A stretch of DNA of 64,000 nt from Ancalomicrobiaceae bacterium S20 (GCA_040269895.1 CP158568.1:62001-126000); one strand, 5' to 3'; counted from the stretch's first letter, positions 39,343-49,213 are shown. The notes: generated by a model not told the origin, from the sequence alone. Made by a program: numbers and translations.

Positions 39343-39535
39343 TCAGGCGGCGGCAGGTGGCAGCACGTCCTCGTAGACGGCCGAGAGCGGCATCTCGAAG
39401 TCGATCGTTGCGAGGGCGAGCCGGGCGTCGAGTGAGCTCCCAGCGTTCGTCGGCCGGTTTGTCGAGGAGAAGCTCCTCGAAGCCGCCGACGCTCGTGTAT
39501 TCCGTAGCCGGTAGAGGCGCCTGCCATGGGAGCCT
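39343..39535 (-). pseudogene. Uma2-family (DUF820) gene remnant
   Basis: On the minus strand the sequence reads PWQAPLPATEYTSVGGFEEL then LLDKPADERWEL, the usual N-terminal part of Uma2 endonuclease-fold proteins. At about 39430-39436 it jumps to another frame that reads DARLALATIDFEMPLSAVYEDV and stops at 39343, the usual C-terminus. The 100 or so central residues with the catalytic core are gone. This looks like an internal deletion and not a base-calling slip. It lies at the left end of the block that separates ruvA from ruvB. Confidence 0.5.
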
Positions 39536-39663
39536 CTGGCAACGGCCTCGTATCAAGGTCTCATCGGTTCGGCCGACTCATCATCCGCGATCCGGACCGG
39601 CCGCCAAAGGGCGGCCGGTCCGGAGGGGCTGGCGCAAATGCGTCCGGTATTCGGGTCGCGACG

Positions 39664-40374
39664 TCACTGGCCCGAGACGTCGCGGGCGATCCGGAACAGG
39701 CTCTCAACGATGTCGGTCGAGGCGTTCGGATCGGCCGCGAGCCGGCGGGCGATGGCGTCGCGCAGGTTCAGGACCGCGGCCTCGACGCCGAGCGGCAGCT
39801 CAGGGCCGTCGCGGCGGCGGTCGTGAGGGCGGCCGTGCCGATCGTGGCCATGGCGGCCGGGCTCGTCGCCGCCCGGTCCGCCGCGCGCCTCGCGGACGCG
39901 CTCGGCGCGTTCGCCGATGGCGGCGAGGCGGGCCATGACCGCTTCGACCAGCGTGCGGTTGTCGTCGAGGTGCGCGCGACCGGCGTCAGTGATGGCGTAG
40001 AGCTTCTTGTTGCCCTCGGCCTCGACTGACACGAAGCCGGATTCGTCGAGGAAGGTCAGGGTCGGATAGATGACGCCGGGGCTCGGCGCATACCAGCCGC
40101 CGGTCTTCTCCTCGATCAGCTTGATGATCTCGTAGCCGTGGCGCGGCGCCTCGGCGATCAGCGCCAGCGCGACGAGGCGCAGGTCGCCCTGCACCAGCAT
40201 GCGCCCGGCGCGGAACTCGTCCTCGCCGCCTCCGCCGAACGGGCCGCCATGGCGACCGCCGAACCGGCCGCGACCGAAGCCGTGACGCGCGAAGCCGAAG
40301 CCTTCGTGGTCGTGATGGTGGGGATGATGATGGTGGCCGCGGCCTTCGCCACGATGCCGCATATGTCCGAACAT
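39664..40374 (-). CDS. PadR-family regulator with His-rich N-terminus (YqjI-like)
   Basis: This 236-residue protein starts with about 60 residues rich in His and Gly (GHHHHPHHHDHEGFGFARHG). A PadR winged helix follows (RLVALALIAEAPRHGYEIIK, YAPSPGVIYPTLTFLDESGF), then a helical dimer domain. The layout matches E. coli YqjI, a nickel-sensing repressor whose His-rich N-terminus binds metal. The start MFGHMRH is used; the longer frame runs into the operator. Two palindromes directly upstream are its likely binding sites. The usual target, a YqjH-type reductase, is not in this window. Confidence 0.85.
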   Translation of the reverse strand: MFGHMRHRGEGRGHHHHPHHHDHEGFGFARHGFGRGRFGGRHGGPFGGGGEDEFRAGRMLVQGDLRLVALALIAEAPRHGYEIIKLIEEKTGGWYAPSPGVIYPTLTFLDESGFVSVEAEGNKKLYAITDAGRAHLDDNRTLVEAVMARLAAIGERAERVREARGGPGGDEPGRHGHDRHGRPHDRRRDGPELPLGVEAAVLNLRDAIARRLAADPNASTDIVESLFRIARDVSGQ

Positions 40375-40392
40375 GGGTGTCTCCTCGCTTGT

Positions 40393-40431
40393 TCGATATA
40401 TCGATAGATAGATCAATATTCGATATATCGC
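40393..40431. promoter_or_regulatory. double palindromic operator of the PadR/YqjI-like gene
   Basis: TCGATATATCGA (40393-40404) recurs as TCGATATATCG (40420-40430), with centres 27 bp apart. The sites begin 19 bases upstream of the regulator's ATG and are far more AT-rich than their surroundings. They fit autorepression by a PadR dimer pair. Confidence 0.7.
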
Positions 40432-40570
40432 AAGAATGTCCGAGAAGGTTTTTTCGAGCGGTCTGGGCGGAGGGCTTTGCGGCTGTGGCGATCGGTGGTC
40501 GGGAGGGCGGGGCGAAGGAGGCGGGGACCAGTGGCCCGCTTCAGGTGGGGGCGACGCTTCCTCACGCCGT

Positions 40571-40751
40571 CATCCCCGGCCGGAGCGGGCGAAGCCCGCG
40601 GAGGGAAAGGGGATCCAATCCCACTTTCGAGCTGCCGAGGACCGTGTCATAGGCATTCGAAATGCCTTTGCGCGCCCGCTCGTCGATGACTACCGCGATT
40701 TGCGGCGCGGGGATTGGATCCCCTTTCCCTCGCTGCGCTCGGCCGGGGATC
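40571..40751. repeat. REP/REPIN-like inverted repeat element
   Basis: The left arm (40571-40622) and the reverse complement of the right arm (40708-40751) share CATCCCCGGCCG-, a GAGGGAAAGGGGATCC core and an AATCCC end. The left arm has an extra GCGGGC-GAA-GCCCGC hairpin. The 85-base centre holds AGGCATT/AATGCCT symmetry. The arms resemble the short interspersed palindromes common in Hyphomicrobiales genomes. There is no transposase. Open frames across it are by-products of the repeat. Confidence 0.7.
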
Positions 40752-40811
40752 AAGGCTTGGGGTGTGTCCCGGCGCCAGGGTACGGCCTGCCCGTCGAATG
40801 ATCGACTGCGA

Positions 40812-40847
40812 TTGAGATATATCGAAATTGATCGGGCGTCTATCGAT
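40812..40847. repeat. inverted diverged copy of the PadR/YqjI operator region
   Basis: The reverse complement of 40812-40847 shares ATCGATAGA, GATCAAT and TTCGATATATC with the operator at 40400-40433, in the same order and near-equal spacing. The two copies flank the REP-like element. No gene starts to the right of this copy, where the end of the FAD oxidoreductase gene lies antisense. Confidence 0.6.
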
Positions 40848-40978
40848 TGGGGTGTTCGGAACGCCATCGGTTCGAAGTCCGTCGGCGATCCGTGGAAGAC
40901 CGTCGCCGGTCGCCGGTCTCGCGCTTCGGTCCGTCCATCCGCGTCGAGCGAGGGGTGCCGCCCGCTCGCGCGACGCCT

Positions 40979-42085
40979 TCACCCGCCCACGCGCTCCGCA
41001 ACCAGATCCGCGATCGCCAGCGATGAGGTCAGGCCGGGGCTCTCGATGCCGAACAGGTTCACGAGACCCGGCACGCCGTGCACCGACGGGCCGTCGATGC
41101 GGAAATCCTGGCTCGCCACGGCCGGCGGCACGATCTTCGGGCGCACGCCGGCATAGGCCGGCTCCAGCGCGCCGTCGGGCAGGTCGGGCCAATAGCGGCG
41201 GATGGCGCCGTAGAAGCCGATGCCGCGGGCCGGGTCGACCGTGTAGTCGATCCGGTCGATCCACTCGACGTCGGGTCCGAACCGGGCACGGCCCGCGAGG
41301 TCGAGCGTCAGATGCGTGCCGAGGCCGCCGGGCACCGGCACCGGATAGATCAGGCGCGAGAACGGCGTCCGGCCGGTGAGTGTGAAATAGACGCCGCGGG
41401 CGTAATAGGCGGTCGGCACGGTGGCGGGATCGAGGCCTTCGATCGTACGGGCGACGTCGGTCGCGTGCAGGCCGGCGGCGTTGATCAGGGTGCGGGTCGT
41501 GAGTTCCATCGGCTCGGCGCCGCCGACGGCCAGCACGAAGCCTTCGGCGGTCGCGCGGGCGGCGGCGAGCGGGGCGTTGAACGCCGCCATCGCGCCGGCG
41601 GCCTCGGCGTCGCCGAGCAGCGCCAGCATGTAGCCGTGGCTGTCGATGATGCCGGTCGAGGGCGACAGCAGCGCGGCAGTCGCCTTCAGGGCCGGCTCCA
41701 TCGCCATGGCTTCGGCGCCGGAGAGCTTAACCATATCGGCGACGCCGTTGCGGGCCGCGCGCGCCGCGATGCCGTCGAGCTTGGCGGCCTCGGCCTCGTC
41801 GGTGGCGACGATCAGCTTGCCGGAGCGTTGGTGCGCGACGCCGTGGCTCTCGCAGAAGGCATAGAGCGCGTGCTTGCCGGCGACGCAGAGCCGCGCCATC
41901 AGGCTGTCGGCCGGATAGTAGATGCCGGCGTGGATCACTTCGCTGTTGCGCGACGACGTCGCGGTGCCGAAGGCATCCTCCCGTTCGAGCAGGATCACCT
42001 CGCGGCCCGACTGCGCGAGCTTGCGGGCGATTGCCAGGCCGACCACGCCGGCTCCGACGACAACGGCATCGACGATGTCGCTCAT
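40979..42085 (-). CDS. FAD-dependent oxidoreductase (L-2-hydroxyglutarate dehydrogenase-like)
   Basis: This 368-residue flavoprotein starts with a Rossmann FAD motif ([20 protein letters not shown] then EVILLERE). It continues with [24 protein letters not shown], the signature of the LhgO/L2HGDH branch of DAO-type enzymes. The C-terminus has the second FAD region ([20 protein letters not shown]). It should oxidise a 2-hydroxy acid and pass electrons to quinone. Start MSDIVDAVV is chosen; upstream frame looks non-coding. It lies in the block between ruvA and ruvB. Confidence 0.88.
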   Translation of the reverse strand: MSDIVDAVVVGAGVVGLAIARKLAQSGREVILLEREDAFGTATSSRNSEVIHAGIYYPADSLMARLCVAGKHALYAFCESHGVAHQRSGKLIVATDEAEAAKLDGIAARAARNGVADMVKLSGAEAMAMEPALKATAALLSPSTGIIDSHGYMLALLGDAEAAGAMAAFNAPLAAARATAEGFVLAVGGAEPMELTTRTLINAAGLHATDVARTIEGLDPATVPTAYYARGVYFTLTGRTPFSRLIYPVPVPGGLGTHLTLDLAGRARFGPDVEWIDRIDYTVDPARGIGFYGAIRRYWPDLPDGALEPAYAGVRPKIVPPAVASQDFRIDGPSVHGVPGLVNLFGIESPGLTSSLAIADLVAERVGG

Positions 42086-42286
42086 GCGAGAGTCATTGTC
42101 CTTGTCTGCCGAGCCGCCCTCGAAAATGCCGGGGCAGGCGTCGGTCCGGGGAGGAGAAGCGGCGGAACGGTGGGCGTCCCGCCCGAGACGTCGGCGGCAA
42201 CATAAGGTATTTGAATCCGAACACCAGCCGGCGCGAGATTCGCAAGGTGCAGCATCGGCCTGCCCGGCTGTCGAGGTCTTTGCACG

Positions 42287-43330
42287 ATGTCCACCCCGAA
42301 ACGCCTGCTGACCCCCGAGAAGCGCGAGGAGGACGTCGATGCGTCGCTCCGGCCGCAGACGCTCGGCGATTTCGTCGGTCAGGCAGCGGCGCGCGAGAAC
42401 CTCAAGGTGTTCATCGAGGCCGCCAAGACCCGTCGCGAGGCGCTCGACCATGTGCTGTTCGTCGGTCCGCCCGGCCTCGGCAAGACCACGCTGGCGCAGA
42501 TCGTCAGCCGCGAGCTCGGCGTCAATTTCCGCGCCACCTCCGGGCCGGTGATCGCCAAGGCCGGCGATCTCGCCGCGCTGCTGACCAATCTCGAAGAGCG
42601 CGACGTCCTGTTCATCGACGAGATCCACCGGCTCAATCCGGCGGTCGAGGAAATCCTCTATCCGGCGATGGAGGACTATCAGCTCGACCTGATCATCGGC
42701 GAGGGGCCGGCGGCGCGCTCGGTCAAGATCGACCTCGCCAAGTTCACGCTGGTCGCGGCGACGACGCGGCTCGGGCTGCTGACCACGCCGCTCCGCGACC
42801 GCTTCGGCATCCCGGTGCGGCTGAATTTCTACACGGTCGACGAACTGGAGTTCATCGTGCGGCGCGGCGCACGGATCATGGGCATCGGCATGACCGAGGA
42901 GGGCGCCAACGAGATCGCCCGGCGCGCCCGGGGTACGCCGCGCATCGCCGGCCGACTGCTGCGCCGGGTGCGCGATTTCGCGCTGGTCGCCGGCAAGCCG
43001 GAGATCGATCGGCAGATCGCCGACGCGGCGCTCCGTCGGCTCGAGGTCGACCATGCCGGTCTCGACCAGCTCGACCGGCGCTATCTCGACGTGATCGCGC
43101 TCTCCTTCGGCGGCGGGCCGGTCGGCATCGAGACGATCGCGGCGGCCTTGTCCGAGCCGCGCGACGCGATCGAGGAGATCGTCGAGCCGTATCTGATCCA
43201 ACAGGGTTTCGTGCAGCGCACGCCGCGCGGCCGGCTGCTGACGCCGGCGGCGTTCAAGCACATGGGGCTCGCGGTGCCGGCGGGCCGCGAGGTGCAGATC
43301 GGGCTCGGGCTCTTCGCCGACGAGGAATGA
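42287..43330 (+). CDS. ruvB: Holliday junction branch-migration ATPase RuvB
   Basis: RuvB (347 residues) is the AAA+ motor that drives branch migration with RuvA. It has Walker A ([14 protein letters not shown]), Walker B ([15 protein letters not shown]), sensor 1 ([19 protein letters not shown]) and the winged-helix end ([16 protein letters not shown]). ATG 42287 starts [20 protein letters not shown], the normal N-terminus. It is separated from ruvCA but still heads toward ybgC and the tol genes. Confidence 0.97.
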   Translation: MSTPKRLLTPEKREEDVDASLRPQTLGDFVGQAAARENLKVFIEAAKTRREALDHVLFVGPPGLGKTTLAQIVSRELGVNFRATSGPVIAKAGDLAALLTNLEERDVLFIDEIHRLNPAVEEILYPAMEDYQLDLIIGEGPAARSVKIDLAKFTLVAATTRLGLLTTPLRDRFGIPVRLNFYTVDELEFIVRRGARIMGIGMTEEGANEIARRARGTPRIAGRLLRRVRDFALVAGKPEIDRQIADAALRRLEVDHAGLDQLDRRYLDVIALSFGGGPVGIETIAAALSEPRDAIEEIVEPYLIQQGFVQRTPRGRLLTPAAFKHMGLAVPAGREVQIGLGLFADEE

Positions 43331-43397
43331 GAGCCTTGCATCCGTGCGGCAGCCGGCGCGGTTGACCCGGCCGTCCGGGCGCGCGACACCGGTGCCC

Positions 43398-43820
43398 ATG
43401 ACCGAGCGCGCCACCTTTCCGCACAGCCACCCCGTCCGCGTCTATTGGGAGGACACGGATGCCGGCGGCATCGTCTATCACGCCTCCTACGTCCGTTTTC
43501 TCGAACGCGGCCGGACCGAGCTGCTGCGGTCGAACGGCATCGACCAGTCGGCGCTGGCGAAGAGCGACGATCCGGTGCTGTTCGCGGTCCGGTTCATGGA
43601 GCTCGACTTCCGGCGTCCGGCGAAGCTCGACGATGCGTTGACGATCGAGACATCGGTCTCCGAGATCGGCGGCGCGCGCCTGATCATGCCGCAGCGCGTG
43701 CTGCGCGGCGAGGAGGTGCTGCTCGAGGCGAAGGTCGTCTGCGCGGCGATCACGCCGGAGGGCAAGCCGCGCCGCGTGCCGGACATGATCCGGTCCCTGT
43801 TCGGGTTCCCGATCGGGTGA
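43398..43820 (+). CDS. ybgC: YbgC-type acyl-CoA thioesterase of the Tol-Pal cluster
   Basis: This 140-residue hot-dog-fold enzyme shows the YbgC signature [20 protein letters not shown] with the catalytic Asp, and [13 protein letters not shown]. YbgC hydrolyses short acyl-CoA or acyl-ACP and is encoded with tolQRAB-pal in most proteobacteria. ATG 43398 is favoured over an upstream GTG at 43344, because the family's N-terminus is short. It lies 67 bases after ruvB. Confidence 0.92.
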   Translation: MTERATFPHSHPVRVYWEDTDAGGIVYHASYVRFLERGRTELLRSNGIDQSALAKSDDPVLFAVRFMELDFRRPAKLDDALTIETSVSEIGGARLIMPQRVLRGEEVLLEAKVVCAAITPEGKPRRVPDMIRSLFGFPIG

Positions 43821-44155
43821 TCTCGCGGCAGATCCTCATGCCGCAGTGCAACAGCTTCATTGTTCCTTAACCTTGACGAGGTCTTGCTCAGGCATGGACC
43901 CGACGTCGGGTCGTGCTTTGGCCATATTCGGCGGGCAGGAACGGTTTCATACGGGACAGGGGCAGGCCGCGCGCCTTTCGCATCCGCGAAACACGATCGC
44001 GTCGCCCCGACCGAGACCTCCCTCCGCGTTCCGCCCCGGCACGACCGATTGCCATGCCGCGTCGCCGAACGCCGTTCCGGACACCGCCCGCCGCCGTCCG
44101 GTGCGACCGCTCCGGACCGGCCCGGGAGAGATCGGGCGAAGGAGATTTGGACGAG
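43821..44155. other. intergenic region upstream of tolQ
   Basis: These 335 bases hold no convincing gene. An AT-richer patch at 43850-43885 (TTCCTTAACCTTGACG) could hold the tolQ promoter and a CtrA-like half site (TTAACC). The rest is GC-rich without clear structure. Confidence 0.4.
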
Positions 44156-44875
44156 ATGAATCCCGCCGAGGTCACTCAAATCGCCCTGCCGGGCCCGGGC
44201 GCGTCGCTGTCGCTCCTGCACCTGTTCTGGAACGCGCATATCGTCGTCAAGATCGTCATCATCGGGCTGGGCTCCGCCTCGGTCTGGTGCTGGGCGATCC
44301 TGGTCGACAAGCTGATCCTCTACACGCGCACGCGCCGGCAGATGGATGCATTCGAGCAGGTGTTCTGGTCGGGGCAGAGCCTCGAGGAGCTCTATCGGAC
44401 GCTGTCGAGCCGCAACAATCACGGTATGGCCGCGCTGTTCGTCGCCGCGATGCGTGAGTGGAAGCGCAGCCACGAGAACGGCCGCCCGGCGATCGCCTCG
44501 TTGCAGCAGCGCATCGACAAGGTGATGGACGTCACCATCGCCCGCGAGGTCGAGCGGCTGCAGTCGCGCCTGCTCGTCCTCGCGACCATCGGCTCGTCGT
44601 CGCCGTTCATCGGCCTGTTCGGCACGGTGTGGGGCATCATGACGGCGTTCCAGGGCATCGCGGCCTCGAAGAACACCTCGCTCGCGGTGGTCGCGCCCGG
44701 CATCGCCGAGGCGCTGTTCGCGACCGCGGTCGGCCTCGTCGCCGCCATCCCGGCGGTTATCGCCTACAACAAGCTCACCTCGGACGCCGGCGCGCTCGGC
44801 GCCCGGCTCGAGACCTTCGCCGACGAGTTCTCCGCGATCCTGTCGCGGCAGATCGACGAGCGGCAGGCGGCGTGA
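44156..44875 (+). CDS. tolQ: Tol-Pal proton channel subunit TolQ
   Basis: TolQ (239 residues) forms, with TolR, the inner-membrane proton channel that powers TolA during cell constriction. Helices lie at about 30-50 ([20 protein letters not shown]), 145-165 ([20 protein letters not shown]) and 180-205 ([20 protein letters not shown]). The Thr of the second helix and the GTVWGIM motif are conserved. ATG 44156 follows AAGGAG. First gene of tolQ-tolR-tolA-(tolA-like)-tolB. Confidence 0.95.
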   Translation: MNPAEVTQIALPGPGASLSLLHLFWNAHIVVKIVIIGLGSASVWCWAILVDKLILYTRTRRQMDAFEQVFWSGQSLEELYRTLSSRNNHGMAALFVAAMREWKRSHENGRPAIASLQQRIDKVMDVTIAREVERLQSRLLVLATIGSSSPFIGLFGTVWGIMTAFQGIAASKNTSLAVVAPGIAEALFATAVGLVAAIPAVIAYNKLTSDAGALGARLETFADEFSAILSRQIDERQAA

Positions 44876-44905
44876 GCCGCGGGCGCCAAGCCGGGGAGTG
44901 ATCCA

Positions 44906-45357
<452 letters not shown>

Positions 45358-45361
<4 letters not shown>

Positions 45362-46515
45362 ACCTGCGCGTCCGCCCAGGCCTGCCGGTTTCGATCGCGC
45401 TCCACCTCGCCCTCCTCGGATGGGCGCTGGTGTCGCTGCCCACGAGCGCGCCCATACCCGAGCCTGTCGACGCCATGCCGGTCGAGTTCGTCGAGATCGG
45501 CCCGACCGCGCAGCTCCGGCTCGGCCAGAAGATCGCCAAGCCGATGGACGAGATCGTCCCGAAGGATCAGGCTAAGGCCGACAAGGAGAGCGAAGGCCAG
45601 CGCGCCGGCACCTCCAAGCAGGAGCAGCCGCCGCCGCAGCCGCCCGAGTCCAAGCCCGAGCCGCCGAAGGAAGAGGCCAAGGCCGATCCGAAGCCGCAGC
45701 CGACCCCGCCCCAGCCGCCGGTCGAGCCGCCGCGCCTGCCGCAGTCGAAGCCCGAGCCGCCGAAGGAGGCCAAGGCCGAGGCGCCGAAGGAAGAGCCCAA
45801 GCCCGAGGACAAGCCCAAGGAGGCCGAAAAGGCCAAGGACGTGGGCGAGGGCAAGCCGCCGGAGAAGAAGGAGCCGCCGAAGGACAACAAGGCGCTCGAA
45901 AAGCTGCTCGCCGACAAGGCCGAGGCCGAGAAGAAGGCCGAAGCCGACAAGAAGGAAGCCGAGAAGAAGGCGGCCGAGGCCAAGGCCGCGGCCGACAAGA
46001 AGCTCGCCGAGGAGAAGGCCAAGGAAGCCGCCAAGAAGGCGGCGGAGAAGAAGGCGGCCGATGCCAAGGCCCTGGCTGCGGCCAACGCGGCCAAGGCGAA
46101 GTCGCAGTTCAACGCGGCGGCGATCTCCGACATCCTGAGCCGTGACAAGACCGGCACCTCGGCCGGCAAGGAGCAGCGGACCGCCTCGCTCGGCAGCCCG
46201 AACGGTGTCAATGCGCGCGTGAAGATGACGCAGCGTGAGCTCGACGCCTTCGTGGCGCAGGTGCGCAAGTGCTGGAACCCGCCGCCGGGCGCCAGCGACA
46301 ACAAGCTCCTGGCGACGCTGCGCGTGACGCTGAACCAGGACGGCTCGGTCGCGGTGCGGCCGCAGGTGGTCGAGAGCTCGGCCCATGCGCTCGGCCCGGC
46401 CTTCGCCAGCAGCGCGGTCCGTGCGATCATGCAGTGCGGCCCCTATCAATTGCCGGCCGACAAGTTTGCCCTCTGGCACGATTTCGATGCCGTGTTCACG
46501 CCGGACATGCTGTGA
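45358..46515 (+). CDS. tolA: Tol-Pal energy transducer TolA
   Basis: TolA (385 residues) is anchored by one N-terminal helix (SIALHLALLGWALVSLPTS). It has a Pro/Lys/Glu-rich then Ala/Lys/Glu-rich rod (about 70-250) that spans the periplasm, and domain III at 290-385 (FVAQVRKCWNPPPGASDNKL...DGSVAVRPQVVES...IMQCGPYQLP). Domain III contacts TolB, Pal and CpoB, and its two Cys probably form a disulfide. The start is GTG at 45358, inside the end of tolR. The stop overlaps the next start (TGATG). Confidence 0.93.
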
Positions 46516-46883
46516 TGACGACCCGTTTGCTCGCGCCTTTCGCTCTCGCCGGGTTGCTCGGCCTCTCCGCCGTTGCCGCGCCGGCCGCCGCCGCGCCACG
46601 CGGGGTGCAGGATGTGTTCGCCGAACAGGTACATCGCTGCTGGAGCCCGCCGCGGGCCGCCGACGGCGCGCGGCTCTCCGCGAAGGTCAGGATCGTGCTC
46701 GCGCCCGACGGTTCGCTGGCCGCGCCGCCATCGGTCGTACGCGCGCCGCGCCACAGGCTCGGGCCGAGTTTCGTCGCGGCGGTGCGCCGGGCCATCGAGG
46801 CTTGCGCACCCTACCGGATGCCGGTCGCGGCCGACGCGCCACGCCGCACGCTCGACGTGGTGTTCACGACCAGACGGATTTGA
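46515..46883 (+). CDS. secreted TolA domain-III-like protein
   Basis: This 122-residue protein has a signal peptide ([21 protein letters not shown], cleavage near 27) and then about 95 residues that align with TolA domain III. Shared points are QV.+CWSPP, a DGS-A--P-VV strand, LGP-F, RAIEAC-PY and D-VFT at the end, including both Cys. It lacks the membrane anchor and rod. It lies between tolA and tolB, overlapping tolA by one base, so it is made with TolA. It could bind TolB, Pal or CpoB freely in the periplasm. It most likely arose by duplication of the tolA 3' end. Confidence 0.85.
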   Translation: MTTRLLAPFALAGLLGLSAVAAPAAAAPRGVQDVFAEQVHRCWSPPRAADGARLSAKVRIVLAPDGSLAAPPSVVRAPRHRLGPSFVAAVRRAIEACAPYRMPVAADAPRRTLDVVFTTRRI

Positions 46884-46956
46884 ACGAACGGTTCGCCGCG
46901 GCGTTGCGTGCGGGCCCGCCCCAAAACGACGGAACAGAAGTTCGACGAGGATGACG

Positions 46957-48342
46957 ATGGCTGACGATATCGAGGTTGGAAAGCTGCGAGCCATGCTCGA
47001 TGCGGCGATCGACCGGCGCCGGTTCCTGACGGGAGCGCTGGCGGCGGCCGGCGGCGTGGCGGCGACGCCGCTCCTGCCGTTCGCGCCGGCGCGCGCGCAG
47101 GATCGCCTGCGCATCGTCATCACGCCCGGACAGGCGTTCCAGCCGATGCCGATCGCTGTGCCGCAGTTCAACGGCGACCCGGGCCTCGGCGCGCAGGTCG
47201 CCCAGATGCTCGCGCAGGATCTGCGTGCCTCCGGCTATTTCCAGGTGCTCGATCCGGCCTCCTATCTCGATCGCGTGCTCGGCGCCAACGCGCAGCCGAA
47301 CTTCGCCAACTGGGCCGGCATCAAGGCGCAGGCCGTGGTCGCCGGCACGGTGCAGAGCCAGGGCGGCCAGATCGTCGCGCAGATCCGGACCTGGGACGTG
47401 TTCGGCCAGAGCCAGCTCGCCGGTCAGCAGTTCGCCACCACGCCGGACAACCTGCGCCGGCTCGCCCACATCTCGGCCGACAGCGTCTACACCGCGCTGA
47501 CCGGCTTCAAGGGCTTCTTCGACACCCGCGTCGTCTACGTCGACGAGACCGGTCCGAAGACCCAGCGCGTCAAGCGGCTGGCGATCATGGACTGGGACGG
47601 CGCGAACGTGCGCTACCTGACGCGTGGTTCCGAGCTCGTGCTCACCCCGCGCTTCTCGCCGACCTCGCAACAGATCGCCTACATGGCCTATGGCGAGGGC
47701 GAGCCGAAGGTGTTCATCCTGAACGTCTCCTCCGGCGCCCGGCAGCTGCTCGGCGACTTCCCCGCGATGACCTTCGCGCCGCGCTTCTCGCCGGACGGGT
47801 CGCGGCTCTTGTTCAGCCTGCAGAAGGAAGGCAACGCCAACCTCTATGCGATGGATCTCGGCTCGCGCCAGATCCGGGCGCTGACCGATGGCGCCTCGAT
47901 CGACACCTCGCCGTCGTTCTCGCCGGACGGCTCGCAGATCGTGTTCGAATCGGATCGCGGCGGCGTGCAGCAGCTCTATGTCATGGGCGCGGGCGGCGGC
48001 GGCGCGAACCGTATCTCGTTCGGTGCCGGCCGCTATGCGACGCCGGTCTGGTCGCCGGACCCGGACAATCCGTACATCGCCTTCACCAAGCAGGACGGCG
48101 ACGGCTTCCGCATCGGCGTGATGAAGCCGGACGGCACGGGTGAGCGCATCCTCGCCGAGGGCGGCCACAACGAGGGGCCGACCTGGGCGCCGAACGGCCG
48201 CTATGTGATGTTCTTCAAGGACGGCGGCGGACCGGCCGGCGGTCCGCAGCTCTGGTATGCTGATGTGACCGGGCATGTGCTGCAGCAGGTGCGCACGCCG
48301 AGCTTCGGCTCGGATCCGGCTTGGTCGCCGCTGCTGCGCTGA
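46957..48342 (+). CDS. tolB: Tol-Pal periplasmic protein TolB
   Basis: TolB (461 residues) has an N-terminal domain ([20 protein letters not shown]...[18 protein letters not shown]) and a six-bladed beta-propeller of PD40 repeats (for example [28 protein letters not shown]). It couples TolA to Pal. The leader is odd: 29 residues precede [20 protein letters not shown], which carries a twin-arginine-like RRRFLTG motif. This suggests Tat export instead of Sec. ATG 46957 is favoured over ATG 46951 because GAGG stands six bases before it. Confidence 0.93.
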   Translation: MADDIEVGKLRAMLDAAIDRRRFLTGALAAAGGVAATPLLPFAPARAQDRLRIVITPGQAFQPMPIAVPQFNGDPGLGAQVAQMLAQDLRASGYFQVLDPASYLDRVLGANAQPNFANWAGIKAQAVVAGTVQSQGGQIVAQIRTWDVFGQSQLAGQQFATTPDNLRRLAHISADSVYTALTGFKGFFDTRVVYVDETGPKTQRVKRLAIMDWDGANVRYLTRGSELVLTPRFSPTSQQIAYMAYGEGEPKVFILNVSSGARQLLGDFPAMTFAPRFSPDGSRLLFSLQKEGNANLYAMDLGSRQIRALTDGASIDTSPSFSPDGSQIVFESDRGGVQQLYVMGAGGGGANRISFGAGRYATPVWSPDPDNPYIAFTKQDGDGFRIGVMKPDGTGERILAEGGHNEGPTWAPNGRYVMFFKDGGGPAGGPQLWYADVTGHVLQQVRTPSFGSDPAWSPLLR

Positions 48343-48613
48343 TCGTTACAGCGCGCTTTGCAGCCCGAAGCGCACTGTCACATTTTCGCAACGGCGGCCC
48401 ATGGGCGCCGCGTTCCCTCGCGGCGCCTCGGCGGTTGCGCAGCTTCGACACCTTTCGGCCGGAATCGGATCGTTAACGTGGATCGGAGCCCAAGAAATTC
48501 CCGGTGCGGCGGAAAGTAACCTTCCGTTCACCATGAATCTGAACCCCGGTTTAACCACGCTGCGTTAGGGATACCGAAAAGTTATCCCCATCCGGATCGA
48601 AGGAGTCTGATCC

Positions 48614-49108
48614 ATGTTCACTGAGATGCGGCTCGTCCGCGGCTTCAAGTATGCCGCGGTCGTCGCGACGGCCCTCACCCTCGGCGCTTGCGCGAGCCAG
48701 CAGCAGACCGATCTGGCCGGTGGCGCCGGCGCCGCGACGCCGGGCAGCCCGCAGGACTTCGTGGTGAACGTCGGCGATCGCGTCTTCTTCGCCATGGACT
48801 CGACCGACCTGTCGCCGGAAGCCCGCGCCACGCTCGACAAGCAGTCGGCCTGGCTCGCCCGCTATCCGCGCTACACCGTCACCGTCGAAGGCCACGCCGA
48901 CGAGCGCGGCACGCGCGAATACAACATCGCGCTCGGCCAGCGTCGTGCCGTCGCCACCCGCGACTACCTGATCTCGCGTGGCGTGCAGCCGACGCGCCTG
49001 CGCGTCATCTCCTACGGCAAGGAACGCCCGGTCGCGGTCTGCGACGCCGAGCAGTGCTGGAACCAGAACCGCCGCGCGGTCACGGTCCTCAACGGCGCTG
49101 GCACCTGA
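48614..49108 (+). CDS. pal: peptidoglycan-associated lipoprotein Pal
   Basis: Pal (164 residues) is an outer-membrane lipoprotein (lipobox LTLGAC, Cys26). Its OmpA-like domain binds peptidoglycan and TolB; key parts are VFFAMDSTDLSPEARATL, VTVEGHADERGTREYNIALG and NQNRRAVTVLNG. It has its own 271-base upstream region, AT-richer before the start, so a separate promoter is likely. Confidence 0.96.
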   Translation: MFTEMRLVRGFKYAAVVATALTLGACASQQQTDLAGGAGAATPGSPQDFVVNVGDRVFFAMDSTDLSPEARATLDKQSAWLARYPRYTVTVEGHADERGTREYNIALGQRRAVATRDYLISRGVQPTRLRVISYGKERPVAVCDAEQCWNQNRRAVTVLNGAGT

Positions 49109-49183
49109 TCGGGATCCAGTCACGGATCGCGATCGCCGTTGCCGGATGCGCGGGGGATGCCCCCCGCCACCCCCCGCCATTTC

Positions 49184-49213
49184 GGAAGCCGGTCCCGGTC
49201 GGGGCCGGCTTCC
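49184..49213 (+). terminator. hairpin after pal, possible terminator
   Basis: A 9-bp stem (GGAAGCCGG with CCGGCTTCC) closes a 12-base GC-rich loop, 75 bases after the pal stop. Only a short T-rich stretch follows, so it may act with Rho or as an mRNA end-protector. Confidence 0.55.

Noticed and set aside
40562-40867. Open frames across the palindromic element between the PadR and FAD genes
   Set aside because: They read the inverted repeat arms in both directions and show no protein-like pattern.
39340-42286. Genomic island or integrative element between ruvA and ruvB
   Set aside because: No integrase, transposase, tRNA or flanking direct repeats were seen; it is only an accessory block.
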